Assembly (NCBI RefSeq): GCF_006716445.1
Contig: NZ_VFPA01000006.1
Span: 1 to 64,000 of the forward strand
Length of the DNA: 64,000 nt
Direction of reading: 5' to 3'
DNA from: Pseudonocardia kunmingensis
GTDB taxonomy: Bacteria; Actinomycetota; Actinomycetes; Mycobacteriales; Pseudonocardiaceae
A program made the position numbers and the translations under genes. Below the pieces are notes generated by a model, which ran no database searches, was not told the origin of the DNA, and saw nothing but the letters and a program-made list of their open reading frames with translations. The first letter of the stretch is position 1. Each line of letters starts with the position of its first letter. Positions 25,052 through 34,021 of the stretch are shown here, piece after piece.

Positions 25052-26043
25052 GAGCCGATCACGCCCTTCACCTCTCGCCGCTCGCGGGTGGCCAGCAGGA
25101 AGAAGACCGCGAACAGCAACAGCCCGGCGACGATGAGCAGGCCGAGCGCGGAGGCCCGGCCGTAGTCGCCCTGCTGCGTGGTCTGGATCATCCAGGTGGT
25201 CACGATGTGCGTCTGGTTGTTCGGGCCGCCGCCGGTCATGCCGAAGATCAGGTCGGGGAAGTTGAAGGTCCAGATGATCCGCAGGAGCACGGTCAGGACC
25301 AGCGTGGTGCGGATGTAGGGGATGATGATCTGGAACAGCGTGCGCGCCTTGCCCGCCCCGTCCAGCGCCGCGGCCTCGTACAGCTCGTCCGGGATGGACT
25401 GCAGCGCGGCCAGGATCATGATCGCGAAGAACGTGACGCCGTACCAGACGTTGGCGATCACGACGGCGACCATCGCCGTGTCGGGCGCGGCCAGCCACGG
25501 GATCGGCGTGTCGATCAGCCCGGCCTTCTGCAGCAGGTCGTTGACCGCCCCGAACTCGCTGTTGAACAACCAGCGGAACAGGATGCCGATGAGGAAGCCG
25601 GAGACCGCCCAGGGGAAGAAGACCAGCGCCTGGTAGAGGCCGCGGAAGCGGAACTTCCGGCGCAGCCACAACGCGAGCGCGAAGCCGATCACCAGCTGGG
25701 GCACGATGGAGCCGACCACCCACACGGCGGTGTTGGCGAGGACCGTGCCCCACGCGGGGTCGGCGAACACGTCGCGGAAGTTCTGCAGGCCCACCCACGA
25801 GGTGTCGGTGAGGTCGGTCAGCTTCCAGTTGCGGAAGGCCATCTGGCTGCCCGCGATCACCGGGTAGTACGTGAAGATCGCGACGAAGATCGCGGCCGGG
25901 GCCAGGTAGGCGGCGATGACCAGGCCGCGGCGGGTGGTGAACTCGCGCTTGGGGCGCGCGGCGCCGCCCGGCCGTGACGGGGCGGACCCCGCGGGCGAGC
26001 GACGCCCCGCCTCCTGCGCCGTCGTCGCTGACGTGGCGGGCAC
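25048..26043 (-). CDS. Sugar ABC transporter permease (MalF-like)
   Basis: Membrane subunit of 331 aa. A Ser/Pro-rich cytoplasmic tail of about 35 residues precedes six hydrophobic segments; the EAA loop is ELYEAAALDGAGKARTLFQI near residue 220, followed by the usual FGMTGGGPNNQT loop. GTG 26043 begins 3 bp after the binding protein stop. Forms the channel with the MalG-like partner. Confidence 0.93.
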   Translation of the reverse strand: MPATSATTAQEAGRRSPAGSAPSRPGGAARPKREFTTRRGLVIAAYLAPAAIFVAIFTYYPVIAGSQMAFRNWKLTDLTDTSWVGLQNFRDVFADPAWGTVLANTAVWVVGSIVPQLVIGFALALWLRRKFRFRGLYQALVFFPWAVSGFLIGILFRWLFNSEFGAVNDLLQKAGLIDTPIPWLAAPDTAMVAVVIANVWYGVTFFAIMILAALQSIPDELYEAAALDGAGKARTLFQIIIPYIRTTLVLTVLLRIIWTFNFPDLIFGMTGGGPNNQTHIVTTWMIQTTQQGDYGRASALGLLIVAGLLLFAVFFLLATRERREVKGVIGS

Positions 26044-26045
26044 GC

Positions 26046-27356
26046 CTAGTTCCCCTGCTGCCACTTCTGCGTCCAGAACGCGTCCCACTCGGCCAGCAGC
26101 TCGGTCGGCGTCATCGTGCCGAGCAACACCTGCTGCACGTCGGCGTCGGCCTTCTGCTCCCACTCGGTCCACCAGGCGACGCCACGCGGCTGCGTGATGT
26201 TGAGGTAGGTCTGCGGGTTCTCGGTCATCGTCACGTAGCTCGCCCACGGACCGGTCCGGTAGAACTCGTCCTCACCAGCCGACGTGAGCGTCGGCACCAG
26301 GCTGTTCCCCTTGGCGAAGGCGGCAGCGGCGTCACCCCCGGCGAGGAACTTCACCAGCTCGAGCGCCTCGGGCTTGTGGGTGCTCGCGGCGGCGACGCCC
26401 CAGCCCGCGCTGGCCAGCGGCTGGACGGTCTTGCCGCTCGGGCCGGTCGGCAGTGGGGCCGTGGTCCACTGGTCCTGCGAGATCGCCTGGGACTCGCGGA
26501 CCGTGGCGATCACCTCGGGGTCCTGCAGCAGGAAGGCGGTGGACCCGTTGGAGAAGGCCTCGACCATCTCCGGGTAGCCCCAGGAGACCGACGACTCCGC
26601 GGACGCCGTCCGGAACAGCTGGAAGTAGGTCTCGACGGCCTGCTGCGCCTCCGGCGCGGAGAAGATCGTGCTCCCGTCCGTCAGCTGGAAGCCGTTCGCG
26701 GGGTCGATCCGGTCGGCGACGTAGGCCGAGATGGCGGCGGTGACGTTGCTGTTGGCGTTGGAGCCACCGCGGAAGGCGTAGCCGTAACGGCGCTGGGCCG
26801 GGTCGTGGATCGCCGAGGCCTGCTGCAGCAGCTCGTCCCAGGTGGAAGGCGGCGCGCTGAAGCCGGCCTGCGCGATCAGGTCCGTGCGGTAGAACAGGCT
26901 CAGCCCGTAGAAGCCGTAAGGCACGTAGAAGGTCCGGCCCTCGCCGTCCTGGGCGGCGTTGACCGCGTTCTCGGTCATGGCCTGCCAGCCGTCCCAGCCC
27001 TCGAGGTCGGCCTTCATGTCGTGCAGCCACCCGTTGGTCGAGAAGGGGCCGACGGTGATGTCACGCACCTCGAGCACGTCGATGCCGCTGCCCGACATGA
27101 GCATCTGCTGCAGCTTCTGGTCGGCCTGCTCGGTGGGCGGCGAGATCAGGTTGACGTCGACGTCCGGGTGCTGCTGCTCGAAGTCCTCGATCAGGCCCTC
27201 GAGCAGCTCCGTGCGGGTGGGGTTCGTGAGGCTCTCCACCATGTTGAGCGTGACCGTCCCGCCGTCGCCGTCGCCGCCGCCGCCGAACGCGGAGCAGGCG
27301 GGGAGGACCATCGCGGCGGCCACGCCGAGCGCGAGAGCTGCCTTGGTTCTTCTCAT
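26046..27356 (-). CDS. Family 1 extracellular sugar-binding lipoprotein
   Basis: 436-aa binding protein. Lipobox LPAC places the lipidated residue at Cys21, followed by a Gly/Asp tether (GGGGDGDGG). The mature domain has EQQHPDVDVNLISPP and TFYVPYGFYGLSLFYRTDL, as in SBP_bac_1 proteins of CUT1 importers. ATG 27356 overlaps the preceding class V PLP enzyme stop by 4 nt (ATGA), so the two are translationally coupled. The pairing hints at an amino-containing substrate. Confidence 0.93.
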   Translation of the reverse strand: MRRTKAALALGVAAAMVLPACSAFGGGGDGDGGTVTLNMVESLTNPTRTELLEGLIEDFEQQHPDVDVNLISPPTEQADQKLQQMLMSGSGIDVLEVRDITVGPFSTNGWLHDMKADLEGWDGWQAMTENAVNAAQDGEGRTFYVPYGFYGLSLFYRTDLIAQAGFSAPPSTWDELLQQASAIHDPAQRRYGYAFRGGSNANSNVTAAISAYVADRIDPANGFQLTDGSTIFSAPEAQQAVETYFQLFRTASAESSVSWGYPEMVEAFSNGSTAFLLQDPEVIATVRESQAISQDQWTTAPLPTGPSGKTVQPLASAGWGVAAASTHKPEALELVKFLAGGDAAAAFAKGNSLVPTLTSAGEDEFYRTGPWASYVTMTENPQTYLNITQPRGVAWWTEWEQKADADVQQVLLGTMTPTELLAEWDAFWTQKWQQGN

Positions 27357-28600
27357 GGGCTGACCTTCTCCACTGGTTGGGCGGCCGCGCGGGCCCACCC
27401 GGCGAGGACGGGGACGCAGGCGTCGGCGAAGTGCTCGTAGTCGGCGGCGGTGTTGTAGACGTGCGCGGACAGGCGCATGTAGGCGGTGCCGTCGAAGCTG
27501 GTGAAGGCCGCCTCGACGCCGAGCTCCCGGGCCACCCGGTCGCGCAGCCCGTCGGCGGCCTCCCGGCTGTCGGCCAGGCCCGCGGGCAGCCGCACCAGCC
27601 GCATGCCGGGCACCGGCATGCCGACGTCGACCGCGCGGGGGTCACCGGTCAGCGCGGCGAACGCGGCGCCGACGACCTGCTCGGCGTAGTCGGCGAGCGC
27701 CGCCATGTAGGCCCGGGCGGTGTCCCAGCCCCAGGTCCGCTCGACGAAGTCGAGCGCCACGGGCGCCGCCAGGTAGTTGGTGGCGTCGACCGTGCCCTGC
27801 TGGTCGAACCGGTCGGGGTAGGGGTCGGCGGCAGCCCACGAGTCGATCAGGGGGTGGAGCCGGTCGCGGAGCGGGCCCCGGGCGACGAGGGCGGCGGTGC
27901 CGCGGGGTGCGCAGCCCCACTTGTGCAGGTTGCCGACCCAGAAGTCGCAGTCCACCCCGTCCAGCGGCGTGTCGATCAGGCCGGGGGCGTGCGCGCCGTC
28001 GACGAGCAGCGGGATGCCGCGGCGCCGGGCCTCCGCTCCGATCCGCTCCACCGGCATGCGGCGCGCGGTCGCCGAGGTGATGTGGTCCACCACGACGAGG
28101 TCCGTGGCGTCGCCGAGCTCGGCGACCACCGCGTCGTACGCCTGCTCCTCGCCCGCGTCCAGGGGTACCCGGGCGGTGCGGACGCGGCCGCCCCAGCGGC
28201 GCGCCAGCCGCTCGGCGCCCATGGTCACCGCCCCGTAGCCGTGGTCGGTGACCACGATCTCGCCGCCGCGGCGGCGGGGGAGCGCGGCGTACACGGCGCT
28301 GATGCCCGCGCTGGCGTTCGGCACCAGCGCGAGGTCGCCTGGGGCCACCCCCAGGAAGGCGGCGATCTCGACGCGGGCGGCCGCGATCCGCTGCGGCAGC
28401 GCCGGGAACCAGACGATCGGGGCGCGCTCCATCTCCGCGCGCAGCTGGTTCTGCCGTTCCTGCGCCGGGAGCGGCACGGCACCGAACGAGCCGTGGTTCA
28501 GGTGCCGCATCGCGGGATCGAGGGTCCACGCGTCGGCGGCAGGCCGGCCACCGGCGAGCCGCAGCGGGCGCGGGGGGGCGATGACCTCGATCTTGCTCAC
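27353..28600 (-). CDS. Class V aminotransferase-fold PLP enzyme (isopenicillin N epimerase/cysteine desulfurase-like)
   Basis: 415-aa fold type I PLP enzyme. HLNHGSFGAVP near the N-terminus, VVVDHITSATARRMP and LLVDGAHAPGLID (PLP Asp) and GNLHKWGCAPRG (Schiff-base Lys near 227) are the pattern of CefD-like class V enzymes. GTG 28600 with GGAG upstream is preferred over a codon 12 nt earlier. It leads the operon with a sugar-type ABC importer. Without a beta-lactam cluster the literal CefD function is unlikely; an epimerase, lyase or transaminase acting on the imported compound is the better guess. Confidence 0.88.
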   Translation of the reverse strand: MSKIEVIAPPRPLRLAGGRPAADAWTLDPAMRHLNHGSFGAVPLPAQERQNQLRAEMERAPIVWFPALPQRIAAARVEIAAFLGVAPGDLALVPNASAGISAVYAALPRRRGGEIVVTDHGYGAVTMGAERLARRWGGRVRTARVPLDAGEEQAYDAVVAELGDATDLVVVDHITSATARRMPVERIGAEARRRGIPLLVDGAHAPGLIDTPLDGVDCDFWVGNLHKWGCAPRGTAALVARGPLRDRLHPLIDSWAAADPYPDRFDQQGTVDATNYLAAPVALDFVERTWGWDTARAYMAALADYAEQVVGAAFAALTGDPRAVDVGMPVPGMRLVRLPAGLADSREAADGLRDRVARELGVEAAFTSFDGTAYMRLSAHVYNTAADYEHFADACVPVLAGWARAAAQPVEKVSP

Positions 28601-28654
28601 GGATCTCCACATCAGACGGCGCGGGCCGGGACGTCCGACGGTCTGCTCAACACG

Positions 28655-28769
28655 TCGGATGACTGAGCACTGTGGCAGCCGATTGTGGTCGACGCAAGGG
28701 GTTCAGCCGAGAAGTCATTGGACGACTTGGTGTCCGAACCTCGAACACTTCTGATGACTCGGTACAGTG
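28655..28769. repeat. Imperfect direct repeats and an inverted repeat in a divergent promoter
   Basis: Two 20-bp sequences, TCGGATGACTGAGCACTGTG (28655-28674) and TCTGATGACTCGGTACAGTG (28750-28769), agree at about 15 positions. Between them, AAGTC (28712-28716) and GACTT (28724-28728) form an inverted repeat with 7-bp spacing. All lie in the gap between the class V PLP enzyme operon and the FCD-type GntR gene and are candidate binding sites for that regulator. Confidence 0.4.
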
Positions 28770-28811
28770 CGTGCTGTGCCGCGGTCGCTCGGCGGCGGCC
28801 GGGAGGGACCG

Positions 28812-29555
28812 ATGTCCGCAGTCGACAAGGCGTTCCACGGGCTACGCCACATGATCGCGACGGGTCGCCTCGGTGCGGGCGAGCGCATCCCGCCCGAGGG
28901 GGACCTCTGCGCGGAGCTGGGCGTCTCGCGGGGCTCGCTGCGCGAGGCCGTGCGGATGCTCGCGGCGCTGGGCGTCCTGGAGCCGCGCCACGGCTCAGGG
29001 ACCTACGTCTCCCCCCTGCGCCCGGAGGACGTCATCGGCAGCCTGGCGCTGACCTTCCAGCTCCTACCGCTGTCCGGGCTGTTGGAGATGTACGAGATCC
29101 GGCGGGTTCTCGAAGCACACGTCGCGGCGAAGGCCGCAGCCCGCCGGACGCCGGAGACCGTGGAGACGCTCTCCGCGCTCATCGAGGCGATGGAGGCCAC
29201 CGACGACCCGGCCGAGGCGTCGGAGCTCGATCACCGGTTCCACGCCGAGATCGCCCGCTCCGCCGGGAACCCCGCCCTCGCCTCCCTGCTCGCGGTCTTC
29301 CGCTCCCGCTCGCGCAAGTACCAGGTGTTCACCCTCCCCGAGGGCCCGGACCTGCGGCGCAAGAGCGACGAGGACCACCGGGTGCTCGCCACGGCGATCG
29401 CCGACCGCGACCCGGGTGCCGCCGCCGGGGCCGCCGAGGCGCACGTCGCCCAGACGGAGCGGTGGCTGCGCGACCTCATGCCTCCGCTGGAGGAGGACGG
29501 CGCGCCGCGCGGAGGCCCCACGGGCTCCGCGGACGCAGCCGCGGAGCACCACTGA
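28812..29555 (+). CDS. GntR family regulator, FadR/FCD subfamily
   Basis: 247-aa repressor. Winged helix at residues ~5-72 (GERIPPEGDLCAELGVSRGS, LREAVRMLAALGVLE, GSGTYV) and a C-terminal all-helical FCD domain with metal/acid-binding residues (ELDHRFHAEIARSAGN; DEDHRVLATAIADRD). ATG 28812 is chosen because GGGAGGG lies just upstream; an earlier ATG at 28767 lacks this and adds residues before the domain. Divergent from the class V PLP enzyme/sugar ABC operon, its probable target. Confidence 0.92.
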   Translation: MSAVDKAFHGLRHMIATGRLGAGERIPPEGDLCAELGVSRGSLREAVRMLAALGVLEPRHGSGTYVSPLRPEDVIGSLALTFQLLPLSGLLEMYEIRRVLEAHVAAKAAARRTPETVETLSALIEAMEATDDPAEASELDHRFHAEIARSAGNPALASLLAVFRSRSRKYQVFTLPEGPDLRRKSDEDHRVLATAIADRDPGAAAGAAEAHVAQTERWLRDLMPPLEEDGAPRGGPTGSADAAAEHH

Positions 29556-29961
29556 CCGCGACGCAGGGACCGCTCAGTGCGGTACGGCGGGGTGTCCGGC
29601 GTTCGTCGCACGCCCCGCCACCGTCCGCGATGTCGGCCTTGTTGCCGTCCGGCGTGAGCAGGGGTTGTAGAAGCGGGTGATCTGGGCGCTCGACCGCGGC
29701 ACGAAGTGGAAGATCAGCGAGCGCCGGAACCGGTCGGTGGTGCGACCTACGCGGGGATGCTGCCAGTTGTCCTTTTTTCTCGTCGCGCTCGTGACGACCG
29801 GCCGGATCGGGGCCCCGGCGTTCGCCGGCGTTCTCGCGCTCGCCGTCCTGCGCGCGGTGCATTCGGGGCCGGGCGGTGACGGTGCTGAGGAATTCCGGGA
29901 GGCGCTGCGCTGACCGCAGTGGGGAGTTCGCCGTCGATCGCCGGTCCGCCTCCTGGGCCCG
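29556..29961. other. 406-bp region without a recognised gene
   Basis: It lies between the ends of the two GntR-family genes. A frame at 29677-29913 (GTG start, 78 codons) has one hydrophobic stretch (LSFFLVALVTTGRIGAP) but no good ribosome site and no recognised similarity. A short T-run (29772-29778) and somewhat lower GC are visible. It may be decayed sequence. Confidence 0.4.
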
Positions 29962-30663
29962 TCAGCGGGGACGGGAGCGGCCGAGGCGCCGGATGACCAG
30001 CTCCTCGGTGGCGGCACGGTGCGCGTCGCTGGCCGCGATAAGCGCGTCGACGTCCTGGTCGCGGACCGCCTGGATGATCCGCTGGTGGGCGTCGTGGACC
30101 TGGAGGGTCGCGGTCTCCTGGTCCAGGTAGAGCGACCGGTAGAAGCTCGACATGTACCAGAGGCGCGAGACCTCCTGGCGCACCAGCGTGAGCGCGGAGT
30201 ACTCGAAGAGCCGGAAGTGGAAGTCGAGGTTGGCCGACTGGTAGGCGTCCGGCTCGTCGGCCGGTGAGAGAGCGTCGAGGCAGCCGTCGAGCCGATCCAG
30301 CTCGTCGGCGTCGACGGTGGCCAGGTCGATAGATCGGATGATCTCGGTTTCGAGCAGCCGTCGCATCAGGTAGATCTCGCTCAGGTCCTCGCTGCTGAAC
30401 CTGCCGACCGTGAACCCGGTGTTCGGCTTGTGCACGAGCACGCCCTCGGCCTGCAGGGTCGAGAGCGCCTCCCGCACGGGGATGCGGCTCATGTCGAGCT
30501 GGGCGGCCAGCTCGGCCTGGTGCACCTTCTGCCCGGGCAGGAGCTCACCGGTGGCGATCATCCGCCGGATCTCGGCGAGGCAGCGCGCCACGCCGGTGGC
30601 CTTCTGCGTGGACTTCCGCGGCACCTTCCGACTGGCCTTCGGGGAGGTCTGCGAGGTGGGCAT
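29962..30663 (-). CDS. GntR family regulator, FCD subfamily, likely controlling the acyl-CoA catabolic island
   Basis: 233-aa regulator. After a Lys/Ser-rich N-terminal tail, a winged helix (LLPGQKVHQAELAAQLDMSR, IPVREALSTLQAEGVL) is followed by an FCD domain (NLDFHFRLFEYSAL; DAHQRIIQAVRDQD). ATG 30663 is selected since the residues upstream of it overlap the promoter/operator region. Divergent from the acyl-CoA synthetase gene. A 17-bp element 52 bp upstream recurs (16/17) before the CoA-transferase gene at 43.4 kb, so it probably represses both units. Confidence 0.9.
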   Translation of the reverse strand: MPTSQTSPKASRKVPRKSTQKATGVARCLAEIRRMIATGELLPGQKVHQAELAAQLDMSRIPVREALSTLQAEGVLVHKPNTGFTVGRFSSEDLSEIYLMRRLLETEIIRSIDLATVDADELDRLDGCLDALSPADEPDAYQSANLDFHFRLFEYSALTLVRQEVSRLWYMSSFYRSLYLDQETATLQVHDAHQRIIQAVRDQDVDALIAASDAHRAATEELVIRRLGRSRPR

Positions 30664-30714
30664 GCGGGCTCCGAGGATCGGCGGCGGCGGCACGAGAGTA
30701 TGCCAAACTTTTTC

Positions 30715-30731
30715 GTATACATTATTGCAGT
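30715..30731. promoter_or_regulatory. GntR-type operator, copy 1
   Basis: GTATACATTATTGCAGT is strikingly AT-rich against its surroundings and contains the palindrome GTATAC. Sixteen of its 17 bases recur at 43360-43376. It lies between the divergent GntR gene and the acyl-CoA synthetase gene. Confidence 0.65.
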
Positions 30732-30804
30732 CACGCGCGGGCGGTGCTTCCATGTGCCGACGACGGTGTCACGCGACACACGCGCTGCCGGAAGGGGACA
30801 CCAC

Positions 30805-32970
30805 GTGACGGTGAACTACGTCGAGCCGCGCGTCAGCGGGACGGTACCCACGTCCCACGTCGACCTGACCGGCCTCGACGCGCTCGCCACGCCGCGCGGG
30901 ATCGCGATCTTCGGAGCCTCCTCGGATCCGACCAAGATCGGCGGGCGGCCGCTGCGCTTCCTGAAGGAGTCGGGGTTCGGCGGCGGGATCCACCCCATCA
31001 ACCCGCGTTACGACGAGGTGCAGGGGGTGCGCGCCCACGCGAGCCTCGATGACGTCGACGGCCCGGTCGACCTCGCGGTCGTCGCCGTGCCGCGCGACCA
31101 CGTGCTGCCCGCGATCGAGGCGTGCGGCCGCAAGGGCGTCAAGGTCGCCACGGTGTTCAGCGCGGGCTTCAGCGAGCAGGACGACGAGGGGGCCGAGCGG
31201 CAGCGCCGACTGCTCGAAACCGCGAAGGCGGTCGGGGTCCGGATCCTCGGGCCGAACACGATCGGCAGCCTGAACCGGCGCACCGGTGCGGTCGGCACGT
31301 TCGCGGCCGCGACGGGCGTCCGCCCCACCCGCCCGATCCACGGCCGGGCCGCGCTCGTGTCGCAGAGCGGTGCGATGGCCGCGCACTGGGTGGTCGAGGG
31401 CCTCGACCGCGGCATCGAGTTCCCGACCTGGATCGCCACCGGCAACGAGGGTGACATCGACTTCGCCGACGCGCTGGCCTGGGTCGCGCTCCACGACGAC
31501 GCCCCGGTCATCGCCGCCTACTTGGAGGGCGCGCGCGACGGCGACAAGCTGCGGGAGGCGCTCGCCATCGCCCAGCAGCGCGGCAAGACCGTCGTGATGC
31601 TCAAGGTGGGCACGTCGGAGGCGGGCGCGCGGGCCGCGGCGTCCCACACCGCATCGCTGGTCGGCGCCGACCAGGTCTTCGACGCCCTGTTCCGGCAGTA
31701 CGGCGTCATCCGCGTCCACTCCATGGACGAGGTGCTCGACCTGACCTACGCCGCCACCGTCGGGAAGGCCCCGGAGGGCGACCGCGTCGGGCTCTTCACC
31801 ACCTCGGGTGGGATGGGCATCCTGATGGCCGACGTCGCCACCGAGGCTGGCCTGCAGGTGCCGCCGGTGCCCAACGCGCTGCGCGCCGAGCTCCGCGCGA
31901 TCTGGCCGCCCGCCGGGGTCAACAACCCGATCGACCTCACCGCGCAGGTGATGAACTCCGAGACGCTGCTGGGCGACTTCGCCGACGTGGTGCTGCGCGA
32001 GAAGCAGTACGACTGTCTCGTCATGGCCCTGACCTACATGGGCAGGCTGGAGCCCTGGACCGACCTGGTCGTCTCGATGCTGGGCCGGGTCCGCGAGGCC
32101 CACCCGGACGTCCCGCTCTTCATCGCGATGCTCGCCACCCCGGAGGTCCGCAGCGCGGTGGAGGAGCTGGGCATCGCGGTCTTCCCCGACGTCAGCGCCG
32201 CGGTCCGGGCCGCGGGCCGGCTCGCCACCCACGCTCTCGAGGCCGGGCGCGCCACGGACGACCGCGGCGGCGGCGCGGCGCCGCGCATCGCCGCCGACGG
32301 CGCCGTGACCGAGGTAATGGCCAAGACGATCCTGGCCGAGGCCGGGGTGCCGGTCGTCGAGGAGCGGGTGGTCACCTCCGCCGAGGATGCCGCCGCGGCG
32401 GCCGAGGCCGTCGACGGACCGGTGGTGCTGAAGGTCGTCTCGCCCGACATCCCGCACAAGACCGAGGTGGGTGGCGTCGCTCTGGACGTCCGGAGCGGGG
32501 ACGCAGCCGCGGAGGCGTACACCCGCATCCGCGCGGCCGCCCACTCGGCCCGCCCGGACGCGCGCGTCGACGGGGTGCTGGTGGCGCCGATGGTCACCGA
32601 CGGCGTCGAGACCATCCTCGGTGCGTTCAACGACCCGACGTTCGGCCCGGTCGTGCTGTTCGGTCTCGGTGGCGTCCTCGTCGAGGTGCTCGGAGACGTC
32701 ACCTACCGGCTCGCCCCGTTCGGCCCGCAGACGGGGATGGAGATGATCCGCGAGATCCGCGGCTTCGCCGTTCTCGACGGCGCGCGCGGCAGGCCACCGG
32801 TCGACCTCGACGCGCTCGCCCAGGCGCTCAGCGCGCTCTCTCGCCTCGCCCACGCGAACCGGGACGTGCTCGACAGCGTCGAGGTGAACCCCTTCCTGGC
32901 CCGCCCGCGCGGCCACGGCGGCCTCGCGGTCGACGCGTTGATCACGACCCGCACCGGCCGGCGGTCCTGA
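30805..32970 (+). CDS. ADP-forming acyl-CoA synthetase (fused alpha-beta)
   Basis: 721-aa acetate-CoA-ligase-(ADP-forming)-type enzyme. Residues ~25-120 form the CoA-binding Rossmann domain (RGIAIFGASSDPTKIGG), ~155-480 the ligase domains with the phospho-histidine in ASHTASLVG (His near 280), and ~500-715 an ATP-grasp domain (VVLKVVSPDIPHKTEVGGV; FGPVVLFGLGGVLVEVLGD). It makes an acyl-CoA from an acid with ATP or GTP. GTG 30805 follows GGAAGGGG. As first gene of the island it likely activates the acid brought in by the TctCBA transporter. Confidence 0.9.
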   Translation: MTVNYVEPRVSGTVPTSHVDLTGLDALATPRGIAIFGASSDPTKIGGRPLRFLKESGFGGGIHPINPRYDEVQGVRAHASLDDVDGPVDLAVVAVPRDHVLPAIEACGRKGVKVATVFSAGFSEQDDEGAERQRRLLETAKAVGVRILGPNTIGSLNRRTGAVGTFAAATGVRPTRPIHGRAALVSQSGAMAAHWVVEGLDRGIEFPTWIATGNEGDIDFADALAWVALHDDAPVIAAYLEGARDGDKLREALAIAQQRGKTVVMLKVGTSEAGARAAASHTASLVGADQVFDALFRQYGVIRVHSMDEVLDLTYAATVGKAPEGDRVGLFTTSGGMGILMADVATEAGLQVPPVPNALRAELRAIWPPAGVNNPIDLTAQVMNSETLLGDFADVVLREKQYDCLVMALTYMGRLEPWTDLVVSMLGRVREAHPDVPLFIAMLATPEVRSAVEELGIAVFPDVSAAVRAAGRLATHALEAGRATDDRGGGAAPRIAADGAVTEVMAKTILAEAGVPVVEERVVTSAEDAAAAAEAVDGPVVLKVVSPDIPHKTEVGGVALDVRSGDAAAEAYTRIRAAAHSARPDARVDGVLVAPMVTDGVETILGAFNDPTFGPVVLFGLGGVLVEVLGDVTYRLAPFGPQTGMEMIREIRGFAVLDGARGRPPVDLDALAQALSALSRLAHANRDVLDSVEVNPFLARPRGHGGLAVDALITTRTGRRS

Positions 32971-33040
32971 CCCCCCGGAGTCCCGACGCCCGCGCGTGGC
33001 GATCTGTCATCCGAACAACGACGTTGAGGAGAGCAAGGCC

Positions 33041-34021
33041 ATGAGACGTTCCCGGATCTGCGCGACGGTGCTCGTGCTCGCGCTGGCCGCGGCCGGCTGC
33101 GCCAACAGCGATCCGACCGCGGGCGCGGACGAGTACCCGGCCGACGAGATCAGAATGGTCGTGACCTACGCCGCCGGCGGTCCCACCGACCTGGGTGGGC
33201 GCGCGGTCGCGAGGCACATGGAGGAGAAGTACGGCGTCCCCGTCGTGGCCGAGAACGTCGAGGGCGCTTCGGGTGGCATCGGTACCGCCGAGGTCGCCAA
33301 CAGCAAGCCCGACGGCTACACCATCGCGATGACCACGGCCTCCGCGGTCAGCCGCGTGCCGCTGATCGAGGACGTCGGCTACACCTTCGAGGACCTGACG
33401 CCGATCGGCACGGTCACGGTCGGCCCCGGGATGGTCTACGTTCCCGCCGGCTCGCCGTATCAGAGCGGTGAGGACCTGTTCGCGGCGGCGAAGGCGAACC
33501 CCGACACCATCACGGTGGGTACCCCGGGTGCCCAGTCGCCGCAGCACGTCGAGCTGGTCCGGATGAAGGAGCTCTACGGCGTCTCGTTCCGCATCGTCCC
33601 GTTCGAGGGCGAGTCGCCCGCGATGACCGGGCTGATCGGGGGCAACGTCGACGCGGTGTTCGGCTCCAACGCGCAGGTCTCGCTCGCGCAGGTCGACGAG
33701 GGCAAGGCCCGGGTCGTGGCGGTCGGCGCCGCGGAGCGGCTGGAGTACGTCCCGGACGCCCCGACGCTGGTCGAGCTCGGCTTCCCGGAGCTGACCTTCG
33801 GCAACTCCACCTTCATCCTGGCCGCGCCCGCGGAGACCCCCGCCGAGATCGTCGCCTCGCTGGAGTCGGCCTTGCAGGAGGCGCTGGCCGACCCGGAGAC
33901 CGTCAAGGTGCTCGGAGAGGAGCGGGTCGCGCCCGAGTTCATCGGCTCCGAGGAGCTGTCCGGCCAGATGCGGGCCGAGGTCGACCAGATCGGTCCGATC
34001 CTGCAGAAGCTCTTCGCTTGA
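33041..34021 (+). CDS. tctC: Tripartite tricarboxylate transporter binding lipoprotein (TctC/Bug family)
   Basis: 326-aa binding protein. Signal peptide with lipobox AAGC (Cys20). Family hallmarks: MVVTYAAGGPTDLGGRAVAR and VVAENVEGASGGIGTAEVAN near residues 45-90, and the DAPTLVELGFPELTFGN segment. Bug proteins bind carboxylates such as citrate, aromatic acids or dicarboxylates. ATG 33041 has GAGGAGAG upstream. The stop overlaps the next start at 34018-34021 (TTGA), giving a coupled TctCBA operon. Confidence 0.93.
   Translation: MRRSRICATVLVLALAAAGCANSDPTAGADEYPADEIRMVVTYAAGGPTDLGGRAVARHMEEKYGVPVVAENVEGASGGIGTAEVANSKPDGYTIAMTTASAVSRVPLIEDVGYTFEDLTPIGTVTVGPGMVYVPAGSPYQSGEDLFAAAKANPDTITVGTPGAQSPQHVELVRMKELYGVSFRIVPFEGESPAMTGLIGGNVDAVFGSNAQVSLAQVDEGKARVVAVGAAERLEYVPDAPTLVELGFPELTFGNSTFILAAPAETPAEIVASLESALQEALADPETVKVLGEERVAPEFIGSEELSGQMRAEVDQIGPILQKLFA

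Noticed and set aside
27353..28600. Calling the class V PLP enzyme a beta-lactam pathway isopenicillin N epimerase
   Set aside because: The motifs fit the family, but no ACV synthetase, IPNS or other beta-lactam genes are nearby and the operon is a sugar-type importer.
30769..32916. Minus-strand reading frame of about 715 codons opposite the acyl-CoA synthetase gene
   Set aside because: Antisense shadow; the plus strand has all motifs of an ADP-forming acyl-CoA synthetase.
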